DNA from: Trichuris trichiura
Taxonomy: Eukaryota; Nematoda; Enoplea; Trichinellida; Trichuridae
NCBI GenBank assembly: GCA_037903355.1
Contig: JBAJFE010000025.1
Span: 1,364,001-1,428,000, forward strand
DNA length: 64,000 nt
Direction: 5' to 3'
How positions within the stretch are numbered: the stretch's first letter is position 1; every line of letters begins with the position of its first letter. The translations under genes and the position numbers were made by a program. The notes beneath the pieces are model-generated. The model saw only the letters and a list, made by a program, of their open reading frames with translations, was not told the origin of the DNA and did no database searches. Below are positions 31,619 to 45,022 of this stretch, piece by piece.

Positions 31619-33731
31619 ATGGAGCCAGAATACGGTGTGAACGTCAGCAACAAGTTCGCCGCTTTGGGCGACGACGATTTGGATCCTTTCGATCTGCTGG
31701 CTTTGTACGTTGAGAAGAACGCAAAATCCAACGCCGCCGACAAGAAGAAGTCCAAAAAGGTCGAAGAAAAGGTCGCCGCCACCGCTCCCGATCGAAATGT
31801 TGTCTCCTTGAATTTGGAGAAAAGTGCGCCACCTGGACGACATGGTTTGTTACGTTGTTGTTGTTGTTTTTTTGTTCTTTTCAAAAATTCTTCTACTCCT
31901 TTGTGCGCTGCCTTTCGTAAACAAGTCGCTTGTTGTCGTTGGCCTTCCAACCGTTTCGTATTCTTTAGAAAAAGTTTCTCGGGCTGCCAAAGTGACCGAA
32001 GGAGACAGGCGCGTCAAAACAACCGCTCCTGCCACCGGTATTCGCCAGCGGTTCGACCTTGAAGCAGCCGATCCGTCCGCAAAACAACGTTCGCAAACGG
32101 AAAGACATTTGAATGGCAACAAAGCGGATAATGAAAAAGTGGACAGCAGCCCGTTTGGAGAATTTGGAAGAAGTCGCGCTCGCGGTCGACCTCGAGCCAG
32201 AGGACCACGGTAAGCCGTATGAACTTCAAAACAGCCACTCGTTCTAGTCTATATTCAACAAGCTTCCGCTATCGTCTTTGCGCCTTCGCTTACTTGACGT
32301 GTTCAACATTATCAGCGTCAACGGGGCGCATCGTTATCCCCTCTTCTTATCTCGCGCTTTCAGTTTTGTTGTTTTGCTAAATTTACTATTGCATTCTTAG
32401 AATAAGCCGTGGAACGTTGCGCGGTGCTTTGAGCACCCATGACGCGGCGATCACCGACTCAAGTGAGTTTGCCAACACTTTTTTCTTCGTTCGTCAAGTG
32501 CTTCTCTCGTTTGTAGACGACAAATACGGGGATTCACTATCCCCGGTGAGAAATGATGACGTCATGAATTACAAAAATACCGTCATGCGTACGGGGCCGA
32601 GAAATGGGCGCCAGAGAGGAGGTCGCGGTCGAATAGGACCAGTTCGAGGTCGTCAATTCGACCGTCAGAGCGGTATGGAAAAGTCCCGAGTCCGTCCGAC
32701 CGACAAGCGAGACGGCGCCGGCCAGTACAATTGGGGAACCGCCGCCGACGAGCTTGTCGGTGAAACAGAAGAATTGACCACCGATCAGACTGTCGATACC
32801 GACGAAGCACCCAACAAGGACAGCAAGTAGATTTCACAGTACCCTCTCCTCAGCGCCCATCGAGTACACGGCCTTGTTGTTTAGCCTAAACTTAACCGAA
32901 AGCGAAGAAACAACGGACGGCGCACCCAAGGAAAGAGTTGAAGAATTGACCCTGGACGAATGGAAGGCAAAACAGGTGTTGCCGACTGCCCAACGACGAC
33001 AACCGATTGGAGGGTGTTTCCTTTTTTTTTCTTTTTTTAAGGCTCCAAGGACAAAGCCGCAATTCAATACGCGCAAACCAGGCGAAGGAGATACAAATGC
33101 TACGTGGACAACGTTGGTTCCCCTGCAGCGTGATCAAATTGGAAAAAATGAATCGAACGAAGATGAATTTGACGATGAGGTTTTTGAAATAGTCGCATTT
33201 TTGCAGACATCTTCCAATAGTAGAATATTGTAGCCTCAACCACGTCATCGAAAGAAGGAAGTGATCGATATTGGTTTTTCATTCCGAGATGATGGCACTC
33301 GTAGTCAAAGGCGTTTTGGTCGTGGTGTTGGGCGTGGTTCCTATCGTGGTGTACCGAGAAGTCGCGGTGGTCGTCGTGGATATCGTGGTTCGGCATTAGG
33401 TTCCGGCGTTGGCAGAGGTTTTGGCAGTTACTCATCGTCGGATGGCGGTTTCGCTACAGGAGGCGGCGACGGTTTTCGCAATGGAACATTGGACAAAAGT
33501 TCCGGAGGCGAATCGGACATTGTTGGCTCGGCGGCGGCTGCGACAAAAGAGGATCGAATGGGTCAAGAAAGTTTGTTCGATGCTGGAAGTAACGTTACGT
33601 TCGGTCGAAAAAGCAGAGTGGCTGGAGGAGGAGGAGGCGGCTTTGGGCGAAGCGACGACACTTCATCATACCGTGTTCCGTACAATTTGGACGAGGAAAG
33701 TTTTCCCGAGTTGCCGACAAGCCGGCACTGA
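31619..33731 (+). CDS. vig-1: HABP4/SERBP1-family RNA-binding protein (VIG-1-like), 7 exons
   Basis: Members of this family bind mRNA and idle ribosomes; C. elegans VIG-1 and fly Vig are members. Exons joining in phase: 31619-31844, 31969-32209, 32401-32462, 32517-32826, 32885-32975, 33042-33179, 33234-33731, about 521 aa. The N-terminus MEPEYGVNVSNKFAALGDDD matches the family's N-terminal block. The middle has RGRPRARGPR-type Arg/Gly patches, then NWGTAADEL and ELTLDEWKAKQ (the characteristic EWK motif), then FNTRKPGEG. The C-terminal exon is RGG/GGG-rich and ends with DEESFPELPTSRH, like the family tail. ATG at 31619 is the first in frame after a TTTCAG acceptor 56 nt upstream. The 54-nt intron 32463-32516 is in frame and open if retained. 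Confidence 0.92.
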
Positions 33732-34094
33732 CTATTGCGCCACCATATTGTACCTGTGCGTGTGTGTGCTTTGGGCTCTGGCAATGGGACGAGTGATGAC
33801 CATTTCTTTTTTTTTCTGGAAAGAAAAGCTTCTACGACTTTCTTACTGCTATGGACGGCTTTAAAACCTATCCACCGGTCCATTTTTTTACTGAAAAAGG
33901 TTTGTCACACCTCTATACTCGTTTTTCGAGCATACTTCATTACGCCTATCTTCCTATTCTTTGGCTGCTTTTCATCGTATAGGTTTGTTTCTGTTTTTCC
34001 CGATGCAATGCAGGTGTATTACGTAAAAGTGCGTCGCGGTCGTTCAATCACTTGAACAGTAGGATTACCTTTTCAGCAGTGTACCTGTTTGCAA

Positions 34095-34100
34095 TAAAGT
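34095..34100 (+). terminator. AATAAA polyadenylation signal, vig-1-like gene
   Basis: This is a canonical AATAAA about 365 nt after the stop codon, followed by T-rich sequence. It is the best 3' end candidate for the gene. Confidence 0.5.
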
Positions 34101-37100
34101 AAGCCGTCCTGCCGCCGTCGTCGTCGTCGGCTTGCTTCGACCTTTTTAGTTTTTTTCCTCAAAACTCGTGCCGGCGCAGCACATTTTGTATGCGGCTGTC
34201 AGAGATGAAAAGTTGTTTCAAGGTCACTTAGCTGCCGGCTGTGTTTACAGTCTCATTCCGCCTTAGGCGCCATCAACATGGGTTTGGCTAACCTGTTTTG
34301 CCAAACGCAGACGATAAGAGAAGCGTTGCCAATGACAAAAGTGAAAAACGGTCGGAGACGCGCCGCCATGTTCGCGAGCGGATTTACTTTGGGCCGTAAT
34401 GGAATTCACCGGCGGAATATTCTTCCCCTTTCTGTTATCGACACTACGTACGCGTGGCCTTTGCTAGCCTCCTTTATTCGTGTCAGCTATTCTCTCAACG
34501 AATCCAAGCGAATTGGTGCAGAAAGCAATGGAGCAAATATATTATTAATAAGTTGTCTCTCCGCTTTGGTGCTCTCAGGCGCGTTAGCAAATGACAAATA
34601 CGGCTGCCGCCGTTTCGTCGACAAAGCAATTCTTCATTCGGTGCTGTGATGGCGCGCGTTGGCGAAAACGAGCTCACATCGCTTCACGTCAATCAATTCA
34701 TTTTCAACGTTGTGTTCTGCTGCAGGGAAGTTGGCCCTATGCAACTAGCTTCTTTGCTTAAAAAGGCGCTTTTGCACCTTTACATGCCAAAAGAAAAACG
34801 TTCAGATATTTAGTACAAGACGCAACGGCTACTTTTGAACATTCGACTTGTACTTAATCACTTTTTTCGGATTGTAATGTTTTACTGTAATTTGCAGCCA
34901 ATAATAATTAAGCGATTAAAAATAAGCGCGCTCCCGATCAGTTTTTAAGTCAATGTTTATAGTTCGCCCTTTTTCGGCATATTTTCAAAGTTGCAACACC
35001 AGCGCGAGCGCGAAATGAATTAAGCGCAAAAAATCGAAAAATCAACAAAAGTTCGTCTTACCAAAAGGAGTTTTGACTGGGCGATGGACTTTCCATTCTC
35101 TCAAACGAATTGTGGCTCATTTTTTCTTCACTTTATTTGAATGGGTACGGTAGAGGAAATCAAGTACGATAAATTCAAAAATTTGCTTCCCGTGCCTAAA
35201 ATGAGAAGGAACAAAGACATTTAAAGAGTAATTATTTAATGCACGTCCTTTATTATGTATTTTTAGCGGTGGAATAGCGTTTGCAGGTATGAAAAACTAC
35301 AAAGCGAGAAAGCTGTTGGTTTTGAAGCGAAATAGCAATCGCTGACGATGTCGAAAGCTTTTCCATTTTTGGTCTGTAGCTGGCAACCTAATTAGCAACG
35401 CTCGCTCATTGCAGGTGCAAAACAAAGTATTTCAAAATCACTACTAAAAATTAGGTTTTTAAAAATGCTTAAAATTTAAAAAATCAATAAAACAAGCGAG
35501 TGTTAGCGTTTTTGCGCACCTCAAGCGAGTCTTTTAGCTTATTTCCTGTTGAATACCCAATGCATACTGTAGGCAGAACTGCAATCAAGTTCTGTTTGTC
35601 CAGAGAATCGCGTGTAGCCTAAGTTTAAGCTTAGAGTCGTAGATCACTTTAACATAGGCAGCTCGCAGCTATGCAGAAAAATTAAACACAATTTAAGTTT
35701 TATTTACGCACTCTGCCAGACCAAAAAAACTGATTCGATCATTTAGCTTTATTTTAAAAAATTTTTTGTTTAATTTATTTAAATTTATGCAAAAAAATAT
35801 TTACCTTTAGGTTAGCACGGAAAATCGTAGGCGACGGCAAGGCCGATGGTTCTTGCTTGGAGTACTGTGGAATATACCTGCATTTACTTAAGTTTTCCTA
35901 CTTTTTTTACTGGTTCAATTAATCGCGCGAGAGTGCTCTGTTGGCCAGCTTTTTAAGCTAGTCCAAAGTTTTTCTTCGTAAGTAAACTTTCGCCAGCATT
36001 TGTTTGTTTCCACAGCAAGCACGCTTGCAGAAAATGTTGCCTTGATAATCAAACGACCATTTCGCGTGATCGCTTGCTGAATAAAGCGTTTATTTGGCTC
36101 GAAATGGCGGCTGAGATGGACAGAAGTTTGAGTAGGCGGAATGCGCTTTGGTGAGTGTTTACCTTAAGAAAACGGTAGTTCTATTCCAAAACAGTAGTAA
36201 ATTTCAGCTTTGACGCTTAAGCAGTCACCACCGTAAATATGTTTGTTTAAAATAACCTTTTTCTAAAAGATAACTGCATTTATTAGCACTAGTTGCAAGT
36301 ATCGCCATACAGACGTTACTGTTTGAATAGTTCATTTTAAAAGGGCTTTCAAACCGTCAACACGATGGAATTCATTAGAGCAGCTTGCCAGCACGCTGTT
36401 GGCATCCAGTAAAATGTTTTTAGGCAAAGTCGCGTTGGCGCTTGGAATGTTGACACCTCTTTTGTTCGTTTCGGTTATCCATTGGCAGCTGACGAAACTC
36501 GTTCGGAGCGGTTGGGTGGTTCGTAGTTTCCGCTCAACCGATTTCCTTAATGTTCGTTCGAAATGTTGCATTTGCATTTTTGCTTATGCTTTGCGCATTG
36601 CCGCCGAATATTTTGCAAACAGCTCGTCGCGACAAACATTCAAAGTTGTTAGGGTCCCTTTGGCAGCTGAGCGCTATTCCTAATTATGCATGCCTTTCCG
36701 TGAAGCCTTTCTGAGCTTTTGCAAAGAAGTTGCGTCGTAATTTCGGCCTTCAAAGCAAACTGCGGTAAAACTGACATAATAATATCGCGCAAAGGTACCT
36801 GCCTGTTTCGTTGGACTCAACGTAGAAAGATAAGGTCGTTCGAAGTGTACGAATGAAAATCCGTTTTCTTTTTTAAATTTAAAACCAATTAACGTTTAAA
36901 AAATTTCGTATACCTCTGCCTACGCCGAAACATTCGTGTTAAAACCTTACTGTAAGTGTTAATAGAAGTCAGGATGTCAGACGTTCGCTTATGGCGCTAT
37001 TTAAATTCTTTGCTTGCGTCATGGATGACCCTATTTTATAAAGTATAGCTCTACTCCAAAATTTTAATGATGTAACTGCTTACCGCCCGACTTAACAGAG

Positions 37101-38992
37101 CACTTCAGGTTAGGCTTTCAACGCCGATTAAAATATTAATATTTTAATATTATCCTGTTGACGTTGTTGTTGCTGTTGAAAAGAAAAAAAGAGAGCTGAC
37201 TTTCCCGCCTGTGAAATGCAAAAAAATTCCGTTTGGCTCTTTGAAATCCGCAAGTTTTGCACGCTTGTATCCCTATATGCATTGACAGCCTTTTGACCTC
37301 AATTTGCATAAATTAAAGTCAAACCACTTTGATCAAACTGTGGCTGGCAGAGAAATCAGGTCTTTCTTTTTCTTCCTACTTTGTTAGGACGTTTTTTCCC
37401 CTTTGCTTCCGAATCTCTCTGTTGTTCTCCGTGGGGGCGTTGCTTACGCAAATATTGTAAATCTTTTCAAGCTCGCAGCGCCACCTGGCAGCTCTTTTGA
37501 CAGACAACAAAATGTAAACCCATATATATTGTAAACCGGTGAACGGCAGCTGGTCTTTAATAGGTTGTAGGCAATTTTGCCGGCGCCCCTACGGTTTGAA
37601 TGTTCTTTAAATTTTGGCATTTTTCCGCTGGCCACTTGTTTTGCCAAAATTCCTATGCTTCCGCTCTCCGCTTTTCAATGGAATGCCGTCGCCAACGTTG
37701 GGTAGCAGGCGGGAAGGACCGAAATGCAAATTTCTCTTTCCCCATTAAAGGCGCGTTCAAGATGCTTTGCGTTCATTGAAAGCGACCGCTTTTCGTAATG
37801 CTTGCGCGTTTTGCTAGATTGACAGTTGCCAAGGCGGGCTGTTGTTACCGCGCAAGTCATATTGCGCAAGACGGAAACAATTTAAACAGTATACTGTACT
37901 TCGTACCTGCTGACCGGGATAGTAATGCCCCTTTGAACTATTTGCAGCACGTTGTCGTTGCGACCCGGCCATGTTGGACGATCGAACTTTGATAGGCTAC
38001 GCCGATCGGTTGAGCATGCTTGCCCTGCAGTTTTGGTGATAGATGTGCGACCTTTGTTTGAAGGTAAATTGGCTCTTTGCTATAAAAAAGAAGCGATGTG
38101 TCTATGCGCTCTTCCGTATTCAGCAATGCGGGCGGTCGTTTCGGTAGCCGTCAAGTCATCCTTCTCCTCCGGAATTTCGTTAGTTGCCTCAGGCAAGTTA
38201 TTCGAAAAGTTTCTTTGATCGTTCGGCTTTTGTCCAGTGGAATAATAGGCCTCACTCCTCTTTTGGGGTCCGTCCCATCGTTTTAAGGGCGAACTTACTC
38301 CTTGTCATCGCAAATGAGCCGCCCGTGACACCAGTAAGCATTTTTGGCAGCTTTGAGTTGCTGGACAACTACTTATATCGCATATTGCCGTCGCGTTTGG
38401 TCTCTGAGTCATCTTTTCTTTTTCATCTCCTCAACTGCGCTACTTTGGCGAAAGTAGAACTCCGCCTCTGAATATCGCCTAATTTTTTCCGGGTGACCTT
38501 ATTTTGCTTTTTTTGACGTCACGTACGCTTCAGCCGCTTTAGACGACCTATAGTTGATTTCAACTACCCATAATACTTGAAATATCTTTGTAACCACGCG
38601 CTTACTTTTCCTGCGAAAATTCCGGATTTTGCAGTGGGCTAAAGGCGATTCGATCGATTTTTTTCAACCTTAATTCGGGAGCACAGCAAGCCTTTTTAAT
38701 GTATGTTCGGGGTTGGATTTAATGCCGGATGTTATTCGTGCTACGGTAGGATGATCTTTGCGCATTATGTCCATCCTGCTTGTCCAATGAATAGAGGTAG
38801 TATTGATAATTTCAATGTTGTAAAATTGGTCGGCCTTTTTGAACTGCGCGAGGTAGGGCAAGTTGGTCCAGATGTTGTCGGTTTCTTGCTTGCATCACTT
38901 TTTCACACGGCAACAATTTGTGGCCTATATTTTTCAGTGGCCAACCAATTTGAACAGTGGTGGCAGCAGTAGTTGTTGTAGTGTCGAGGTGG
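34101..38992. other. gene-poor intergenic region
   Basis: Nearly 5 kb without a recognisable gene. It is AT-rich around 35,000-36,300. An AT self-complementary patch lies near 37133-37152. A TTTTTCAG acceptor ending at 38937, 55 nt before the UGDH start codon, marks the leader boundary of the next gene. Confidence 0.55.
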
Positions 38993-41900
38993 ATGGCCAT
39001 TCGGGAGGTTTGCTGCATCGGTGCTGGCTACGTCGGCGGGCCAACGAGTTCGGTCATTGCCTACAAATGTCCGGAAATTCGGGTCACTGTCGTGGACAAA
39101 TGCGAAGAGAAGATTCGCCAATGGAATTCCGATTGTCTGCCCATTTACGAGGTACAATTTATCTTTCATCTTCGTGCCCTTTCATATCTTGCAAAGTGCA
39201 GGTCATGAAACTGCGCGTTCAATTGCCTTTTGACTTCTATCGTCGTCGAAGGACGAACATAATCGTTCGTAGCACGACAATAACTCTTTTAGCGCATCAA
39301 ACTTCCCCTTCCATTCGTTGTTTCCTTCCTTTGATTTTTTTTGACTTTCGTACTGTAAGTTCTTATTGAACGATAGGTACAAAGAACTTAAATAATGTTC
39401 AGGATGGCCAGCTTAGCACAATGTCTCCCTTCTTGCACGTTTGTATGACTCGCCGAAACTGATTACAGTAGAACCTCCGTAAGTTGACCACCCAAGGGAC
39501 CGGAGAAAACTGGTCAACATAGGAGGTGGTCAATATATTGGAACTGTGGGTATAACTGGCTCGGCTGAACAGATTAGCATCTGTATGCGTTTTATTCTAT
39601 TGCAGAGCATCAATTGGAGGTCTATTAAACGGTGAGATGCATAAAAATAACACTGTAAAATCATGCATAAGCTTTTTAGGGGCTACACTGCTTGCTGAAA
39701 AAGGTATCAATTCTAGTCTGGTGCTTCTTCTTACTGCAAACATAAGCACCAAGGGCGGTCTCCGCGATAGCTATCGCGCTCAGCATCTTTGGACATTTTT
39801 CAGCAGCAAAACATCTCAGCTGCGCTAACACGCGCCCGACGTCCTCTTCCTTCAGCTTCTGTACCATTTCCGTCTCATTTTCACTTCCCACCTCTACGTC
39901 GTCTTCTGGGCTCAGTCCCGCTTCGGCTAGTATAGACTGAAAGATTGCTTATGGGTCGGGTTCGGTAGAAGTGGCCAATTCATCATCCATTGAAACGAAA
40001 TCTTCGAAGTTTACTCCTTCAATCTCTACTTCGGGAGTGGGACTATCAGGCCGGAGCTCGACATGATCTTCTTCGTCTCTGACGAATCCAGCTCTCCTGA
40101 AGCATTTCCGTATTGCCTCCGGTTGAACCACAGCGCCCAAAGCATTAATGGACGCAGCAATCGTAATCGCTCCCGCAAATGAGCTGGTGTGTTCTGCTAT
40201 GCCAACGATCCACCGCAGAAGTTGGGTCCGGTATTTCGCCTTAAACGTCTTAATTACTCCTTGATCTAAAGGCTGAGTCTTTGAGGTAGTGTTTGGGGGC
40301 AGGAATTTTAACGTGACATTTGTGAGGTCTTTCACGTGCGGATGGCTCGGGCAGTTGTCTACTACCAACAAGATGGAACATTTCATTCGCTTCATCTGTC
40401 CATCGACACTTCTTCCCAGTGTTCGAATATGGCGGCTGTCATCCAGGCGGATTTATTTGATCTCTAAGTGGCAGGGAGGTCATCAGGCTTCAAGTTCTTA
40501 AAAGCTCAGGGTTTCGTTGACTTACCAATGACTAATGGCGTCAACTTCTCCCCAGTTGCGCTAGCGCAAAGAAGCACAGTGAAGCGTTCTTTGGAGAGCT
40601 TCCCGCTTTTGCATTTATCGCCTTTTTAGTACAAGACTTCTATCAGGCATAGCTTTGAAGAACAAGTCGCATTCATCAGCATTGAATATGTCTTATTCCT
40701 TAAAGCCACTGGCGAAATGACGAAATTTCAAGATGAAGTCTTCCAAGACCTCGACGGGAACTTCGCTAGAGATTCGCCGCATAAGATTTTCTGAGAAATC
40801 TGATAACGGAGCTTGAACTTTGCCAGCCAACCGTTTGATGCTTGGAAACCTGTGAAACCGAATTCCACGGCGAATTTTCTAGCAATTTCCTGGATCATTG
40901 GGCCATAGATCCGTGCATTAGCTGCTCTCATTTGCTTAAACCAATGTAACGCTGCTTCATTGACTTGGTCCAGGGAGGTTCTCCTTTTTCTTCGCTGCGC
41001 GTCTCCGCTTTCCTTCTCATATCTTTCCAAGGACTCACGTTTACGTCTCTGGATGTTGCCAACGGTAGTCTTGCTCACATGAAACCGTTCTGCTGTCTTG
41101 CTTTGACTGTTAGTTTCGAGAAAGCGGATGAGATCCACTTTTTCCTTCAGTGCCAACTCTCTCGATTCTTTCCGTTTGGTCATAATGCAAACTGCAACCA
41201 GCTTGGTAGCTACTACTGCGTCTATTACTGCGTACGTCGGGCTATCTTTACTCGCGAAGACACGTTAAGGAAACCTGCTGCACACCTATGGCAAAGCGAA
41301 TGAATAGAACTGAGCTCGACGCGAACGAGTTCAAGTAGGCTCGATTTGTCATATTTCCCTCAATGGGCGAATGCTGCCAACGCGTAGGTGGGAGCTTATG
41401 TACTTGAGGAAACGCGCAAGCTGTGCCGGCAAGCATAAAAGAAGCATCGTCAAAGCGACAGAATCGGTTCTGTAATCAGGAATCTCCAATGTAGGCTAAT
41501 GAAAAACTTCGCTACGTTGAGTAACAGCACATTGAGGCAATGATGGTTGACAGTGGCCAATTTACAGAGTGCAAGTTAGCATTGCGTGCATATACCATGT
41601 CACGGCTAAAGCGGTCAACTTCCCACTTACGGTGGTGGTCGACGTATAGAGGTTGTCCTTGCGCTTATTAACGTGCTGACCAACCAACTGGTCAAAATTC
41701 GGTCAACTTAGGAGGTGGTCAACTTCGGAGGTTCTACTGTATTTTCTTTAAATTAAAGTTCGCCTTCCGTCGGCATGAAGTCGCGCAGCTCATGTTTTGT
41801 TTAGCGATTGTTTTTTTTCAGCCTCTGCTGGAAGAAGTTGTTCAAAAGTGTCGAGGTCACAATCTCTTCTTTAGCACCGATATCGCCGCCGCCATTGATC

Positions 41901-44900
41901 GCGCCGAATTAATTTTTATCTCAGTTAGTACGCCAACGAAAACGTACGGTTTTGGAAAGGTGCGCGTTTTTCGACACCGTCCCTAGCTTGATGTTGGGTT
42001 TGTTGCAGGGTAAGGCAGCCGATTTGACCCACCTCGAAGCGGCAGCGCGCCTAATTTCGGTCGTGGCCAACCATTCGAAAATCGTGGTGGAAAAGAGCAC
42101 CGTCCCCGTAAAGGCGGCCGAAAGTATATCGAAAATTCTCTCCTCCCATCAAAAGTCTTGCGAAATTTCTTTCCAGGCAAGTTTTTTTAAAAAGCGCTTG
42201 CGTACAGCGAATAATTTGTCTACGAATAGCACCTTATCTTAATTGATTTGCAGGTACTGTCAAATCCGGAATTTCTGGCTGAAGGGACTGCCATAGAGAA
42301 TTTGCTTTATCCGGATCGAATATTGATCGGCGGAGAGCAGACTCCGGAAGGTCTCGAAGCCGCCAAGAAGTTGGAGAACATCTATCTCCATTGGGTACCT
42401 GCCAATCGAATTCTCACTATGAACACGTGGTCTTCGGAGCTTTCCAAATTGGTATGCACTGTTTTTTCATGCGTACTTGCTCTTTTTCCATTTTTGTAGT
42501 GCTTTTTTTCTTCTTTCAGGCGGCCAATGCATTTCTTGCCCAGCGAATATCCAACGTGAACGCCATTAGTTCCATATGCGAACTGACGGGTGCCGATATC
42601 CGGGAAGTTGCCACCGCGATCGGATCGGATTCGCGGATTGGCCGAAAATACCTGGAAGCCAGTGTTGGTACGACCTCAGTTCTTTTTTTCTTCAGCATTT
42701 TTGCTTTTAAATTTAAAAAGTTAAAGCTAACGTTTAAAGCCTCTAAGACTTTACGAAGCCAAGTTTGTTAATTGACATTTGCTCAGCAAACGAGTGAACT
42801 TCAAAAAATTGAAGTCTACAGTTGTATTTTTTAAAAGAAATGTAATTTGTGGAAAATACAGTAACTGACGTAAAAGATTTGCAGGTTACTCGAGCTTTTG
42901 CCAGCGCATTCTGTTGGCAAAAGGATCGCTTCTTTTCTGGGCACTTTATCAGTTTTGTAGCCCGCGCAGTTAAACCTGCTAATCGAAATTGATTTGGGCT
43001 TCAAAAAATACGAAAATTTGCATTTTACCGTAGGAAAAAAGATTTTCAAGCTTTGCCACGTAAAGTGACGCTTAAGCAGCTACTGATTTAATACGTTACT
43101 TCTTATTTCGTTCATTTTCCCCCTTCACGTTAAAAGGTTTAAGCGGAAAGTCAAAAGGTTGCTTTCTAAAGCGCTAAGTGGAATTCCGAGTGAACTGCGG
43201 TTTTTTAAAAAAAAAAGATGACTTGTGCATAACCTAATCAGGGCTGAATATGTTACGTATTTCATTTTTTCGCGAATTGCGAGTTGTTTTTAGATACATA
43301 ATGAGAGATGGTGAACAGGGGAACCACATTCTAGAAACTTGAATTCATTTATTCCGCTATACACCTTAGCACGCGCATAGCGCAAAAGCAACTTCCAAAA
43401 CACTTTCTGCGGTTTAATTGTTTGAATAATGTCTGTTTCCTATCAGTGTTACGTAATGTTGTGTTCTACCATTGACAAAATAAAACGTTTTCATGCGGAC
43501 TTGCCGCATCCGGTTGGTCCTTTAAAATTTCAGACGCTTTTTCGCTGAATACGGTATGAAAAAAGTTCCGCGAGCTACGAATGTTAAAATTTTTAAATTC
43601 TGAGGTCGCGGAACGTCCTAACAGGACAGAACTTAGCAACTTTTAATAGTTACAAGTATCATTATGTAAATTGACATTTTTAAACGGTTTGATCTGGGTT
43701 CACTTGTCTCATTATCAGTGTGACGTCATCATATCAGCCCCTCAGAAGCTTTACTGATATTGGTGACTCGTAGTATCTCTTTCTGGCAACATTATGCTAA
43801 TAAAACAGTGGTAGACTTTGCAGGTTTTAACCAACCATCGCGCATTGGCAACCTTTGGATTGTTGTAGGATTTTTTTAATTTACATACGCTGGCTTTAAA
43901 AACCAATAAACAGCGCGTTCAAATTTCAAATTCGATATTTAAGGAAATATTTGTACTTGGGCGTTGCGTTTGCATCTTCGCCCAACTGCTGTTTATAGGC
44001 GAGCATGTTAAGGATGGCGTTGATAGCTCGGGCGAGACGGGATATTTTGTGAAATTGCCTTTTGCCTTTTAGGCTTTGGCGGCAGCTGCTTCCAAAAGGA
44101 CATTCTCAACCTGGTTTACCTGTGCGAATCTCTAAATCTCGAAGAATGCGCTGAATATTGGAATCAGGTGCGACGCCGCCAACAAACAAGAGACGAACCG
44201 CTTCGATTTTAAAGTCATCTTTGTTTTCTTTTTGGCCGCAGATTATTCTTCTTAACGACTGGCAGCGACGTAGATTTGCCAAGAACATTATCGACAGGCT
44301 GTTCAGCACCGTGCACGATAAGTGGGTGGCCATTTTTGGTTTTTCGTTCAAAAAGAACACCGGAGATACCAGGTAGAGAAATTTGCCTTCTCGTACAGTT
44401 AAGGACAGCAAAATCGTCCAAGTTGCCATTCAAGGGAGTCGTCTAGCATTTACATATGCAAATATTTGCTTGACGAAGGAGCGAAATTGAACGTCTACGA
44501 TCCAAAGGTTCCCAAAGCAGCCATTCTCAGGTTCGACCTGTCCCGCCGAGCGTACCTTTAAATGTGCGCTTTAAATTTTCCAGAGATCTCGGTTGCATTG
44601 GGGATGATCAACCGTTGCGGGGTAGGATGCATATTAATCCTATGCGAAATAATTTATTATAGTTTTTTTTAAGAAAATTATTCCGTCGAAGTGCACGCGA
44701 ACGCCTATTCAGCCTGCGAAGGTGCCCACGCGCTTGTTGTTCTCACGGAATGGGACGAATTCAAGGCAGACTTACTTGAAATGTTGTAACGTTTTCTTAT
44801 CGTCACTTTGTTGCCTTCTTGTAGGCGTTGGACTACAAGCGAATCTACGCTCTAATGATGAAGCCGGCTTTTGTTTTCGACGGGCGACTTCTGCTCGATC

Positions 44901-45022
44901 ATGCCAAGTTGCAAAGGATCGGCTTTGTTGTTCATTCCATAGGCGTTAAGTTGAACGAAGTTGGCGCCTTAAATGGCACCGCGGACCCTTGCCTGGTCAA
45001 TGGCCACGATAACGTTGATTAG
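38993..45022 (+). CDS. sqv-4: UDP-glucose 6-dehydrogenase, 11 exons
   Basis: The enzyme oxidises UDP-glucose to UDP-glucuronate with two NAD+, supplying precursors for proteoglycan chains in the cytosol. Exons joining in phase: 38993-39151, 41822-41959, 42009-42176, 42254-42451, 42520-42667, 44073-44167, 44242-44372, 44435-44530, 44584-44621, 44674-44765, 44825-45022, about 486 aa (human about 494). Exon 1 has the Rossmann motif [30 protein letters not shown] and [10 protein letters not shown] (catalytic Cys) follow, then [19 protein letters not shown] and a C-terminal FVFDGR block. All catalytic-region residues I know appear present. The tail is shorter and diverged. Introns after 42176 and 44765 appear to use GC donors. 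Intron 1 contains a 2.27-kb Tigger element. ATG 38993 follows an acceptor at 38937. Confidence 0.95.
39466..41739 (-). mobile_element. pogo/Tigger-type DNA transposon in UGDH intron 1
   Basis: Both ends carry the same inverted terminus, CAGTAGAACCTCCG followed by AAGTTGACCACC (one-base difference). They are flanked by TA on each side (39464-39465 and 41740-41741), the expected target duplication. Related AAGTTGACC/GGTCAAC subterminal repeats occur inside both ends. The length is 2274 bp. The interior encodes a minus-strand CENP-B/Tigger transposase remnant (39949-41183), so the element is assigned to the pogo group of Tc1/mariner. It lies antisense to the host gene. Confidence 0.92.
39949..41183 (-). 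pseudogene. Tigger-like transposase, inactivated
   Basis: The 5' part (41183-40728) begins [15 protein letters not shown] and encodes a CENP-B-type N-terminal helix-turn-helix ([10 protein letters not shown]) and a second DNA-binding block (WLAKFKLRY). The 3' part (40395-39949) holds DDE-superfamily motifs [10 protein letters not shown] and [16 protein letters not shown]. Between them (40396-40727) the homologous reading jumps frame and meets several stops, so no full transposase is made. An acidic tail closes the C-terminal ORF. Confidence 0.88.
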
